Of a DNA stretch of 38,786 nucleotides, positions 1-6,973 are shown piece by piece. Every line of letters begins with the position of its first letter. Position 1 is the stretch's first letter. The notes beneath the pieces were generated by a model. That model did not search any database, had not been told where the DNA came from, and saw only the letters and a list, made by a program, of their open reading frames with translations. Position numbers and translations under genes: made by a program. The DNA is taken from the NCBI GenBank assembly GCA_014361015.1, contig JACIWJ010000011.1, positions 1 through 38,786 on the forward strand, in the 5' to 3' direction. The stretch is from Candidatus Bipolaricaulota bacterium. Lineage in GTDB: Bacteria; Bipolaricaulota; Bipolaricaulia; Bipolaricaulales; Bipolaricaulaceae.

Positions 1-96
1 GAAGAGAAGGAGGACGAGGATGATCGCACTGCCGGTCAGCGACAGCGGGTTGCGTACCAGCTGCCGCCCCACATCGCGCCACGTAATCCCTCTCAT
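1..96 (-). CDS. ABC peptide transporter permease, DppC/OppC type (N-terminal fragment)
   Basis: Only the first 32 codons are in the window; the reading frame runs off the left edge. The peptide begins MRGITWRDVGRQLVRNPLS and then enters a hydrophobic stretch (SAIILVLLLF), the usual short cytoplasmic lead and first membrane helix of DppC/OppC permeases. A GAGGAG ribosome site sits at the end of the upstream permease gene, whose stop is 6 nt away, so the two are translated from one message. It should form the heterodimeric membrane channel with the preceding DppB-type protein. Family assignment rests mainly on position in the operon, because little sequence is visible. Confidence 0.75.
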   Translation of the reverse strand, partial: MRGITWRDVGRQLVRNPLSLTGSAIILVLLLF

Positions 97-102
97 CTCT
101 CC

Positions 103-1110
103 TCAGTCATAACGGATCTTGGGGTTCAGATAGGCATAGAGAAGATCGACGATCAAGTTGGACATTGCGTAGAGAAGAGCCATGAACAAAGCCGTCCCCA
201 CTACTGCATTGAAGTCGATTGACAGGAAGGAGTACGTTGCGTAACGGCCAAGCCCAGGCCATGCAAACACGGTCTCGGTGAGCACGGCTCCCTCGAGAAG
301 CGATGCAAACCGGATCCCGGTCACCGTGATCACCGGCAAGAGCGCGTTCTTGAACGCGTGCTTCATAACGACGACGTTCTCCCGCAGTCCCTTCATCCGC
401 GCCGTCTTGATGTACTCCTCGCGGAGTACCTCCAGCATGCTGGAGCGGGTGATACGGGTGATGGAGGCGGTGGACAGCCACCCCAACGTAAACGCGGGCA
501 TGACCAGATGATGTAGGTAACTCACGAACGCCGTCCAGTCGCGGGCCAGCATGGCATCGATTGTCAGGAAACCCGTCACGCGGGGAGGGCGAGGGAGCCA
601 GTAGGGAAGCTGCCCTGGCCCGGGAAGCCATCCCAGCCTGTAGTAGAAGACGAGGAGTAGCAGGAGCCCGAGCCAGAACGCGGGCATGGACAGACCGACG
701 ATGGCGAACACCCGCGATGCATGATCCACGGGTTGGCCACTCCGAACCGCTGATACCATTCCCAAGCCAATCCCCATCACCACCCCAATGAGAAGGGCCG
801 CTAGGGCCAACTCCACCGTGGCCGGGAAGAACTGCTTGATATCCTCCAGCACCGGCCGTCGGGTGCGAAGGGACCGGCCTAAATCGCCTCTCAACAACCC
901 GGCCATGTATCGCGCGTACTGGACATAGATAGGTTTGTCCAACCCCCAGCGCTCCTTTTCGCGCTCGATAGCTTCCGGGGGCGCCTGAGGGCCGAGGATC
1001 GCCCCTACCGGATCAGCAGGGATCACTCGGGCTACAAAGAACGTGATCGTCGTCACCCCCCCCAGGACGACGACCATCCACACCAACCGCCGCGCGACGT
1101 AGCCAAGCAT
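103..1110 (-). CDS. ABC di/oligopeptide transporter permease, DppB/OppB type
   Basis: Integral membrane permease of 335 residues, the normal length for DppB/OppB. It starts with the family-typical MLGYVARRLVWMV helix, followed by the periplasmic region with VIPADPVGAILG and the RWGLDKPIYVQYARYMAGLLRGDLG-type segment that marks this subfamily. The EAA loop that contacts the ATPase lies near residues 230-260 (TARMKGLRENVVVMKHAFKN). About six membrane helices are visible. It lies between the substrate-binding protein gene upstream and the DppC-type gene 6 nt downstream, and no ATPase gene is inside the window. Its ribosome site is weak, and a stem-loop separates it from the binding-protein gene, so it is probably made in lower amount than the binding protein. 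Peptide specificity cannot be read from the sequence; nickel or other oligopeptide-like substrates are possible. Confidence 0.93.
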   Translation of the reverse strand: MLGYVARRLVWMVVVLGGVTTITFFVARVIPADPVGAILGPQAPPEAIEREKERWGLDKPIYVQYARYMAGLLRGDLGRSLRTRRPVLEDIKQFFPATVELALAALLIGVVMGIGLGMVSAVRSGQPVDHASRVFAIVGLSMPAFWLGLLLLLVFYYRLGWLPGPGQLPYWLPRPPRVTGFLTIDAMLARDWTAFVSYLHHLVMPAFTLGWLSTASITRITRSSMLEVLREEYIKTARMKGLRENVVVMKHAFKNALLPVITVTGIRFASLLEGAVLTETVFAWPGLGRYATYSFLSIDFNAVVGTALFMALLYAMSNLIVDLLYAYLNPKIRYD

Positions 1111-1140
1111 TCCCGTTGGGACTGAGCTTTGAGATAACAG

Positions 1141-1170
1141 GGGGCCTGGAACGTTCGTGTCCCAGGCCCC
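1141..1170 (-). terminator. Intercistronic stem-loop between binding protein and permease genes
   Basis: A perfect 9-bp inverted repeat (GGGGCCTGG / CCAGGCCCC) with a 12-nt loop starts 6 nt after the binding-protein stop codon and ends 30 nt before the permease start. No T-run follows on the minus strand, so it is more likely a partial terminator or an mRNA-stabilising 3' structure than a full stop. Such structures commonly set a high ratio of binding protein to permease in ABC operons. Confidence 0.6.
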
Positions 1171-1176
1171 TTGGTA

Positions 1177-2760
1177 TCATCCCGTCTTCACCACCTGCCA
1201 GAACTCGGTGAAGCTCAACATCGGGTTCAGCTCAAGCCCTTGGACCACGCCGCGGGTGACCACCTGGTTGAGTGGGTAGTACAGGATGATGTACGGCCCC
1301 TGATGCAGGATACGGCGCTGGATCTCCTCGTACATGGCAAGGCGTTTCCCCGCATCTAGCTCCTGAGCCGCTGCCTCAACCAGCGCAGTCGTCTCACAGT
1401 CGGCGTACATGTTCCGCCAGGCGAGCTGCCGGACCGGGGCCTCGGGCCCTGTGGTGCAGCAGTGGGCAAACGGTTTTGCCAGAGAATCAGGATCAGCATA
1501 GTCCACACCCCACCCGGCCACCAGCATCTGATGTTTCTGCGCCCGATACAACTCGTAGAATTGCGCCGAAACCATCTGAGTGATGTTGACCTTGATCCCG
1601 ATCTCAGCGAGGTCGGCTTGGACCTGGGTGGCGATCGCGACACGCCGCGGGGCGGTACTGGAGAGGAGCTCTACCTCGAACCCCTGACCGTATCCAGCTT
1701 GTTCGAGCAGAGCCCGTGCCTTCTCCACGTCTTTGTGGAATGGGGTCTCCGCCAGGTGACCGAACATCCCCTTCGGGATGATGGTCTGGCCGGGGATGGC
1801 AGCACCCTTCTGGATCCCATAGATGATCGCATCGTAGTCCACTGCCCAGCGGAGCGCCTCTCGGACAAGTTCGTTATCGAATGGGGGACGGCCCGCGTTG
1901 ACGGATAGGTACTCGATGCCCCAGTTGGGTCCCTCCACCACGATGAACCCGGCCATGCCTCGATAGAGATCGACTTGCTCTGGGAGGAGGTCCCAGGCGA
2001 TGTCGATGTCGCCTTTGTCGAGGGCGAGCTTCTGGGCTGCTGGCTCGGGAATATCAATGAAGATGATCCGTTTCACCCCGGCCGGTCCGGCCCAGTAGTC
2101 GTCGAACCGGTCGAGGATGATGCGCTCGTTGGGTGCCCACTCCACCAAGATGAACGGGCCAGACCCAGCGTCGTTGGACTTGAGCCACTCGTTGGCCCAC
2201 GGGTCGTCGACAGTCGCATGTGCTTCGACCAACTCGCGATCGACAATGGAGCTGATCCCCTGGAACCCTACGACAGAACCGATGATCAGCTCTGCAACAG
2301 GCTGATTCGTAGTGATCGCCACCGTGTAGGTGTCGACCTTCTGAATCATGTCCGCCTCGGGGACATACTGGGACAAGATCCAGATCGGGGCGAAGTTCAG
2401 AGCCAGCGAACGATGGAACGAGTACACCACGTCGTCGGCGGTGACCTCCCGACCGGAGTGGAACTTGGCTCCCTGGCGGAGGTGGAACGTCCACGTCAGC
2501 CCATCCTCCGAGACCTCCCAGCTTTCAGCGAGACCAGGGCGGGCCACCACTTCACCCGCCTCGAGCACGATGTTGACGAGGGCATCGTAGTACTGCTCGA
2601 TGATCAGGTTTGTGAACACCTCGTACGTCCGGGCGGGGTCCAAATCCACGATGATGTCCGTGCGGGCTCCGATGATGAGCGTGTCCCGCGGAGGAACCGC
2701 CCACGCCACCAGGCCACCCGCAACCAACGCCAGTACATTCAATACCACCACTCTCTTCAT
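1177..2760 (-). CDS. ABC transporter extracytoplasmic peptide-binding protein (SBP family 5)
   Basis: A 527-residue solute-binding protein of the DppA/OppA class (cluster C, family 5), which captures peptides outside the membrane and hands them to the permeases. The chosen ATG (MKRVVVLNVLALVAGG) has a strong GGAGGTGG site and gives a clean signal peptide (Lys-Arg, hydrophobic core, AWAVP end). An in-frame start 81 nt upstream would add 27 residues rich in Arg/His/Trp before the signal peptide and is unlikely. Family signatures include the mature N-terminus DTLIIGARTDI, the LAESWEVSEDGLTWTFHLR block near residue 80, and GREVTADDVVYSFHR after it. No lipobox Cys is present, so it is secreted or anchored by its signal sequence. 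It follows the dipeptide epimerase by 52 nt and precedes the permeases, which suggests uptake of peptides including those with D-amino acids. Confidence 0.95.
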   Translation of the reverse strand: MKRVVVLNVLALVAGGLVAWAVPPRDTLIIGARTDIIVDLDPARTYEVFTNLIIEQYYDALVNIVLEAGEVVARPGLAESWEVSEDGLTWTFHLRQGAKFHSGREVTADDVVYSFHRSLALNFAPIWILSQYVPEADMIQKVDTYTVAITTNQPVAELIIGSVVGFQGISSIVDRELVEAHATVDDPWANEWLKSNDAGSGPFILVEWAPNERIILDRFDDYWAGPAGVKRIIFIDIPEPAAQKLALDKGDIDIAWDLLPEQVDLYRGMAGFIVVEGPNWGIEYLSVNAGRPPFDNELVREALRWAVDYDAIIYGIQKGAAIPGQTIIPKGMFGHLAETPFHKDVEKARALLEQAGYGQGFEVELLSSTAPRRVAIATQVQADLAEIGIKVNITQMVSAQFYELYRAQKHQMLVAGWGVDYADPDSLAKPFAHCCTTGPEAPVRQLAWRNMYADCETTALVEAAAQELDAGKRLAMYEEIQRRILHQGPYIILYYPLNQVVTRGVVQGLELNPMLSFTEFWQVVKTG

Positions 2761-2812
2761 GAACCCACCTCCCCACCTCATGCAATGGTGAACGGATGTG
2801 CCACGCCACCCT

Positions 2813-3970
2813 CTATGCGGCAATACTGCCCTCCCTCTCACCCCCTTCTCCGAAGCGGTAGGTCTTCACGGGTACCAGCCACTCTTCGCGAATGCGGCGA
2901 AATCCGAACCCAGGGGAATCGCGATCGGCCAAGAGCTGCTGGCCGGCTTCGATGTACGACCCTCCTTCAGCTACGAGCTGGGTTTCCGGCCGCTCCCCAA
3001 TGTCCAGGTCCCGAAACACCACGTTGCCCTCAGCCAGGGCAAAGTGCACCGCCGCAGTGGCGGATAGGTTCGATTCCACCATTCCCCCGATCATGTTGGG
3101 GACCCCAGCTGCGGCACAGATGGTCGCGATCTCTACAGCGCGGCGCAGCCCCCCCGCCTTCATGAGCTTGATGTTCACGTAATCGGCGGCTTCCGCTTGC
3201 ACCACCCGTAACGCATCGGCAACGGAGTGCACGGCCTCATCGGCCATCACCGGGATCGGCGACCGTTGGCGAACCCAAGCTAACCCCTCAATATCCTCGG
3301 CAGCCACCGGTTGCTCCACGAATTGGATCGCGTAGTCCGCCATCCTTACCAACGCCCAGACGGCTTCCGCTCTTGTCCAGCCTTGGTTGGCGTCGATGCG
3401 CAATGCTACGTTGTCTCCCACCGCGTCGCGGATCCGACGCACGCGGTCGAGGTCCAACCGAGGAGCTTCACCCACCTTGACCTTGATCGTGCGGAACCCC
3501 GCCGCCACAAGGGCCTCCGCCTCAGCAGCCATGATTTCCGGGGTATCGATCCCTACTGTGAAATCGGTATCCACCGGCTCGGCACGGCTCCCACCCAGCA
3601 GGCGCCACACCGGCTCCCCAGTGACCTGCCCCACTAGGTCGTGAAGGGCCATGTCGAGGGCGGCCTTGGCCGGGGCGTGGTCCAAAAGGACCCGATCCAT
3701 CCTGTCCACAAGGTAGTGCAGTCGGCGAGGGTCCTCCCCAAGAATCGTGGGGATCAGCACGTCCAGGGCGGCCAGCACCGTATCAGGGGTGGAGCCCAGG
3801 ATGATCGGGCTCGGCGAGGCCTCACCCCACCCTATATTACCCGCGTTGTCGACAAGACGAACAACGATCTCTTCCTTGACCTTGGTGAACCCGATGGCTA
3901 TCCGGAATGGCTTGTCAAGCTCAAAGCGAAACCGGTGAACGCTCGCTTCCACCACTCGTACCTGCCCCAT
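2813..3970 (-). CDS. Dipeptide epimerase of the enolase superfamily (L-Ala-D/L-Glu epimerase-like)
   Basis: 385-residue enzyme of the muconate-lactonizing/enolase superfamily that inverts the alpha-carbon of one residue of a dipeptide. The capping domain fills residues 1-125 and the barrel follows. The acid-base lysine motif KVKVG is at 163-167 and the second catalytic lysine is in NIKLMKAGG at 268. Mg ligands are Asp193 (IDANQGW), Glu219 (FVEQP) and Asp244 (ADEAVHS). The GGMVES stretch at 295-300 is typical of dipeptide epimerases. About 30 extra C-terminal residues follow the usual end. It is the first gene of the peptide-import operon, so it probably converts imported D/L dipeptides, for example from murein turnover, to forms that peptidases can cut. 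Substrate preference within the family cannot be decided by eye. Confidence 0.92.
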   Translation of the reverse strand: MGQVRVVEASVHRFRFELDKPFRIAIGFTKVKEEIVVRLVDNAGNIGWGEASPSPIILGSTPDTVLAALDVLIPTILGEDPRRLHYLVDRMDRVLLDHAPAKAALDMALHDLVGQVTGEPVWRLLGGSRAEPVDTDFTVGIDTPEIMAAEAEALVAAGFRTIKVKVGEAPRLDLDRVRRIRDAVGDNVALRIDANQGWTRAEAVWALVRMADYAIQFVEQPVAAEDIEGLAWVRQRSPIPVMADEAVHSVADALRVVQAEAADYVNIKLMKAGGLRRAVEIATICAAAGVPNMIGGMVESNLSATAAVHFALAEGNVVFRDLDIGERPETQLVAEGGSYIEAGQQLLADRDSPGFGFRRIREEWLVPVKTYRFGEGGEREGSIAA

Positions 3971-3987
3971 CTACCCCCACCGCAGGC

Positions 3988-4016
3988 AATATAGCGCGTC
4001 CCGCCACGGGGCACAA
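3988..4016 (-). promoter_or_regulatory. Possible promoter of the epimerase/peptide-import operon
   Basis: On the minus strand a TATATT -10 box lies 17 nt upstream of the epimerase ATG, and TTGTGC lies 17 bp further upstream as a weak -35. It would give a leader of only about 10 nt carrying the GGGGGTAG ribosome site. The -10 is good and the -35 is poor. Confidence 0.4.
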
Positions 4017-4280
4017 CTGGGCGATGCCTGGCTACAGGGCGTTAGTGGCGGCCTAAGGGGGTTGGAAGAGAGGTGCTTGTCCGACGACAGCATCTCGAGT
4101 ACCAGAGCTGGAGTCCCGCCGTGACTACGCTGCGGGATGCCGGGGGCAGGAGTCGCAACCGGCTGGGCAAGAGGTGCGAACCGGCTCCTGCTTCCATCAG
4201 CGCCTATTACCGTACCCGTGTCCGCGCGACAGGGGGCGGTAGTTGCCTCCCCGGTCTTCGGGCCAGAGCGTGAGAGGCCC
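4017..4280. other. Non-coding stretch between epimerase promoter and degraded secreted-protein gene
   Basis: I see no credible gene, RNA or repeat here. Open frames on both strands have Arg/Gly/Pro-rich shadow composition and no ribosome sites. Confidence 0.5.
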
Positions 4281-4943
4281 TCAGAGGTCGATCCCGAGAT
4301 CGCTCCGGGCCTCCCGCGCCATCCTGGCCTGTGGGGGGGTGGCCCCCTCCGTGGCCGCGAGCGCCTCCCGGAGCCGCGCCTGCAACGCCTCTCCGTCCAG
4401 GACTTCGCGATCCACTAGCTCCCAGGTGTAGCGCAGCGAGGCCCCCACGGTTCCCTGCCCCAACACGGGAATTCATACTGGACCGGCTGTTCCCCCCTCC
4501 CGGGGTCACCACGCCTCGCCCCGGTGAGACGTTCCCCGCCAGTTGGCAGAGTACGTGGTCAAATCGACACCGGCAAACGTCCCCGCTGAGACCGTGACCG
4601 CTCCTTGTGGGCCGAGGGCAAGGTGAACAGCACCCCGTCGCACTCCCCCGTCGCCCAGGACCTCCCTGAACGAGAGCAACCAGTCTAGCTCGTCGACCTC
4701 CAGCGTGGGGAGGGCGAACAGCTGCACCGGAGGTGTGCTTCCCCGCAGCTCGGGGGCCATGTCGAGGACGGTGGGCCAGCGCAGGACAGCTGGGACGCTC
4801 CCATCCCCCGAGGGTGCCGGATCGACGCCGGCGACGACGGGATAGAGGGTCAGGATCGTGCCCCATAGGGCGAGCGTCGCTGCCGCCTCAACCCACGTCC
4901 CTGCAACGAAGACCGAACAACACAGCAACAGGAACCTCCTCAT
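4281..4943 (-). pseudogene. Small secreted protein of unknown function, broken by two compensating frameshifts
   Basis: The gene starts at a very good site (AAGGAGG, 6 nt, ATG) with a signal peptide, MRRFLLLCCSVFVAGTWVEA. The frame is open to a TGA at 4506-4508, giving 145 residues. Coding character does not stop there: the -1/+1 neighbour frame reads GEQPVQYEFP across about 4470-4510. The original frame then resumes as VLGQGTVGASLRYTWELVD and runs to a stop at 4281. Read through both shifts it would be about 220 residues ending SDLGIDL. The mature part is rich in beta-type sequence (HLALGPQGAVTVSAGTFAG), like an outer-surface or periplasmic protein, but I recognise no family. Two indels some 40 nt apart may be real decay or consensus sequence errors. 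If neither, a 145-residue protein from 4506 to 4943 is the minimal product. Confidence 0.55.
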
Positions 4944-4991
4944 CGCTGCCTCCTTCTGTATCCACCCGCTGCTGCTGCGACCACGGGGGAC

Positions 4992-5021
4992 GTGCGCGGA
5001 ACACCACTGAGTTCCGCACAC
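4992..5021 (-). terminator. Strong stem-loop after the Cys-rich ORF
   Basis: An 11-bp stem (GTGTGCGGAAC paired with GTTCCGCGCAC, one G-U pair) with an 8-nt loop lies between the Cys-rich ORF, which ends 24 nt upstream, and the secreted-protein gene. No T-run follows. It probably ends or processes the upstream message. Confidence 0.5.
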
Positions 5022-5045
5022 CCCAAGGCGAAAGTGTCCCTCACA

Positions 5046-5402
5046 TCACCGGATCAACACCACTGGATCAACTGAGTACGGGATAGCATCCGGTGGGAAA
5101 CAGCCGCACTCGTAGGACGCCCTCCACTTCAGACTGATCGGGCCGATGACGGGGAGAACGACGAACTTCTCACAGTACTCCCCATAGCAGCAGGCATACC
5201 ACCAGGTTAGGTCTGGACCACAAGGCCATCTGTACTCGCACCACCCCCAGCAGCACAGCTCGCGTCGTTCACCTCCTTGCGTCTCTTCTCGTTCATCCCT
5301 TTCGTTTCCCCTCGGCACCGCGAGTGACGCACGGCGAAGTCCCTGTCGTCTCGCCGCGCCTTCGTGCAGCCCGCCGATCACCCCCGCTCGGTCGGGGACC
5401 AC
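5046..5402 (-). CDS. Unknown Cys/Trp/Tyr-rich small protein
   Basis: The frame is open for 118 codons from a GTG at 5402, but the true start is uncertain. The last 70 residues are striking: nine Cys (CCWGWC, PCGPDL, WYACCYGEYC, YECGC) with six Trp and many Tyr, then a short hydrophobic stretch FVVLPVIGPI. Such residues are rare in chance frames of GC-rich DNA. The codons there (TAC, AAG, ATC, GTC) match genuine genes of the window. The first 50 residues are charged and low in complexity. A second possible start is ATG at about 5294 (MNEKRRKEV), in a different frame that would need a frameshift to join. A TATAAT box lies 40 nt upstream of the GTG and a hairpin follows the stop. No family is recognised. 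A disulfide-rich secreted peptide, a metal-binding protein and a modified-peptide precursor are all possible, but no modification enzyme is adjacent. Confidence 0.45.
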   Translation of the reverse strand: MVPDRAGVIGGLHEGAARRQGLRRASLAVPRGNERDEREETQGGERRELCCWGWCEYRWPCGPDLTWWYACCYGEYCEKFVVLPVIGPISLKWRASYECGCFPPDAIPYSVDPVVLIR

Positions 5403-5441
5403 GCATGTGTGCTGGCACAGACAGCCTGTCTCCCCGTCAGC

Positions 5442-5475
5442 ATTATATAAATCTATTGTCCTGCCTCTCGGTCAA
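5442..5475 (-). promoter_or_regulatory. Promoter-like element upstream of the Cys-rich ORF
   Basis: A perfect TATAAT (5442-5447) sits in an AT-rich island unusual for this window. A TTGACC lies upstream at 5470-5475, but the spacing is 22 bp, longer than the usual 16-18, so the -35 assignment is doubtful. Confidence 0.4.
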
Positions 5476-5623
5476 GAGGTTCAACTGGTACACGAGGAGA
5501 TCCGCACCTGGCAGGGGGATCTGCAACAATGAGAGCGGAGAAGGCGTTCCTCGTGAAATGCGGTAGCCCATGTTTTGCCAACCCAAGCAGCGGTGTGCGT
5601 TGGTCTGGGGACCGAAGAGATCT

Positions 5624-6841
5624 CTACGCGACGAGGACGTCCAGCACGTCCAGCTCTACCACCTTCGCCGGTACGCCGAGGAGGGCGGAGAGGTTGGGCT
5701 GCGTGGCCCCGTCGTCCCCGGAGACGAGCTCCTTCACGTACAAGCCCCCCCCGCAGAGGATCTCCAGCTCGGCCTCGGTGGGGGAGACGAGCCGCCCGCG
5801 GGCGTCGTGGACGGAGCGCCGGCGGACGAGGTCCGCCCGGCGGTGGCGAACGCGCACCGGGGTCCTCTGGTCGATCTCCCCCACGAGCGCTCCCAGCGCT
5901 CGGGCGAGCGCCTCTTCGCTCACCGGTTCTCCGAACGCTACGCGCGCTCGGTACCGCTTGTCGGCGTGCTCCTCCTTCACCTGGGCCACGAGGTCCGACG
6001 ATCCCCGACGGAGGTCGAGGACCTCGACCCGCCCGGCCGCGGCCGCGTTCACCTCGCGGGCGATCGCCTCCAGATCGACCGTTCGGACCTTGGGCTCCTT
6101 GACCTCGACCACGAACGGCCGGCCCCGGCCGAGCATCCGGGCGTCGATGTCCTCCCGCCCGGCACCATGGAGGTGCCCGCCCGTGCCACCGGTGGCAGCA
6201 AGGAACGCGGGGAGCACAAGCTCCTCGACCGAGGTTGGGTACTGTTTCCCCGTCCCGCCGCAGCTCGCGCAGCCCCGGCCCCGGCAGCTCCGGCACGGCC
6301 AGTGGGTCTGGGGGATCCCCCGGGCGAGCTTCCGGTAGCGACCGTAGAAGAAGACCGGGGCCACGGTGAGGGCGATCGCCCCCGACTCGAGGTCCACCGT
6401 GAACTGGACGTCGGGGCGCGCGAAATCCACGGTCGCCAGGCGGCCGCGCTCGACGAGGATCCGTTCGAACGCTTTCCCGAGCTCCCGGTTCGCGTCGCGC
6501 TTGAACGGCTCGGACCACGGCGAGGGGAACTTCTCGTCGAGGAACTCCTCCACCGCCTCCTGGCGCGGCGAAAGGTGCACCCCGAACAGGAACGTGGCGA
6601 ACTCGCGATCGGCCACGAGCTCGGCCGCCTCCCGCGCCCACTCCGCGACCCGGGCAAAGACCCCGGCACAGACCCAGCACTTCGCCTCGGGAGGGGCAGG
6701 AACTCCGGCGGCGGCGCGCAGCGACCGCCCCCGCTCAGCGTTGCCCAACCCCGAGCCAAGCCCAGCGAACCGGCGTCCGAGACACCGGTCGCAGATCGGG
6801 CCAGCGGAGGCGAGTTGGGCGGCGAGCTCGATCGGGTCCAT
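5624..6841 (-). CDS. pus10: Archaeal-type tRNA pseudouridine synthase Pus10
   Basis: 405 residues, full length for archaeal Pus10, which makes pseudouridine-54/55 in the tRNA T-arm. The N-terminus has CDRC at 17-20 and CWVC at 55-58, the zinc-binding pairs of the accessory domain. A THUMP-like region follows (FLFGVHLSP near 84, EPFKRDANRELGKAFE near 111). The catalytic domain has FYGRYRKLARGIPQTHWPC near 165-183, a CRGRGCASC knuckle, and the GREDIDARMLGRGRPF core at 228-243 with the catalytic aspartate. Near the C-terminus it has YVKELVSGDDG, also diagnostic. The ATG was chosen because the zinc motif starts 16 residues later; the frame is open far upstream only because of GC content. Pus10 is known from archaea and eukaryotes, and bacteria normally use TruB, so this copy suggests transfer. 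It is divergent from the YbjN-domain gene. Confidence 0.93.
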   Translation of the reverse strand: MDPIELAAQLASAGPICDRCLGRRFAGLGSGLGNAERGRSLRAAAGVPAPPEAKCWVCAGVFARVAEWAREAAELVADREFATFLFGVHLSPRQEAVEEFLDEKFPSPWSEPFKRDANRELGKAFERILVERGRLATVDFARPDVQFTVDLESGAIALTVAPVFFYGRYRKLARGIPQTHWPCRSCRGRGCASCGGTGKQYPTSVEELVLPAFLAATGGTGGHLHGAGREDIDARMLGRGRPFVVEVKEPKVRTVDLEAIAREVNAAAAGRVEVLDLRRGSSDLVAQVKEEHADKRYRARVAFGEPVSEEALARALGALVGEIDQRTPVRVRHRRADLVRRRSVHDARGRLVSPTEAELEILCGGGLYVKELVSGDDGATQPNLSALLGVPAKVVELDVLDVLVA

Positions 6842-6850
6842 CGCACGGCG

Positions 6851-6856
6851 ATTATA
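6851..6856 (-). promoter_or_regulatory. -10 box of pus10, predicting a leaderless or nearly leaderless mRNA
   Basis: A perfect TATAAT on the minus strand ends 9 nt before the pus10 ATG. A start point 6-8 nt after the box would fall at or next to the ATG, and no Shine-Dalgarno site exists. No convincing -35 is seen at 16-18 bp. Confidence 0.5.
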
Positions 6857-6919
6857 GACCACGCCTGGCACCCCTCTCCGCGCGGGTCGGCCAGGGCGAG
6901 CGCGGTGGGGCGGGCCGCG

Positions 6920-6925
6920 TATACT
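6920..6925 (+). promoter_or_regulatory. Likely -10 box for the secreted YbjN-domain gene
   Basis: TATACT lies 48 nt upstream of the ATG at 6974. It is followed by a small inverted repeat (CGCTC/GAGCG) and then a GGAGG ribosome site. No good -35 is seen. Confidence 0.35.
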
Positions 6926-6973
6926 GACCTCGGTGCCCCTCGCTCGCAAGGAGCGGGCATCGCGGAGGAAGCG

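Noticed and set aside
4281-4508. TGA recoding as an explanation for in-frame TGA codons in the secreted-protein gene
   Set aside because: TGA is the normal stop of many genes here (for example the permease at 103 and carbamate kinase), and the coding signal clearly shifts frame instead of reading through.
4207-4866. 219-codon minus-strand frame
   Set aside because: Arg/Pro/Gly-rich shadow of the secreted-protein gene; only a short part near 4470-4530 matters, as the shifted segment of that gene.
5442-5475. TTGACC plus TATAAT as a complete promoter
   Set aside because: The 22-bp spacing is too long for a standard promoter, so only the -10 box is treated as meaningful.
5570-6973. Plus-strand extension of the YbjN-domain gene by 468 codons
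   Set aside because: It is antisense to pus10; the signal peptide, ribosome site and homology all begin at 6974.
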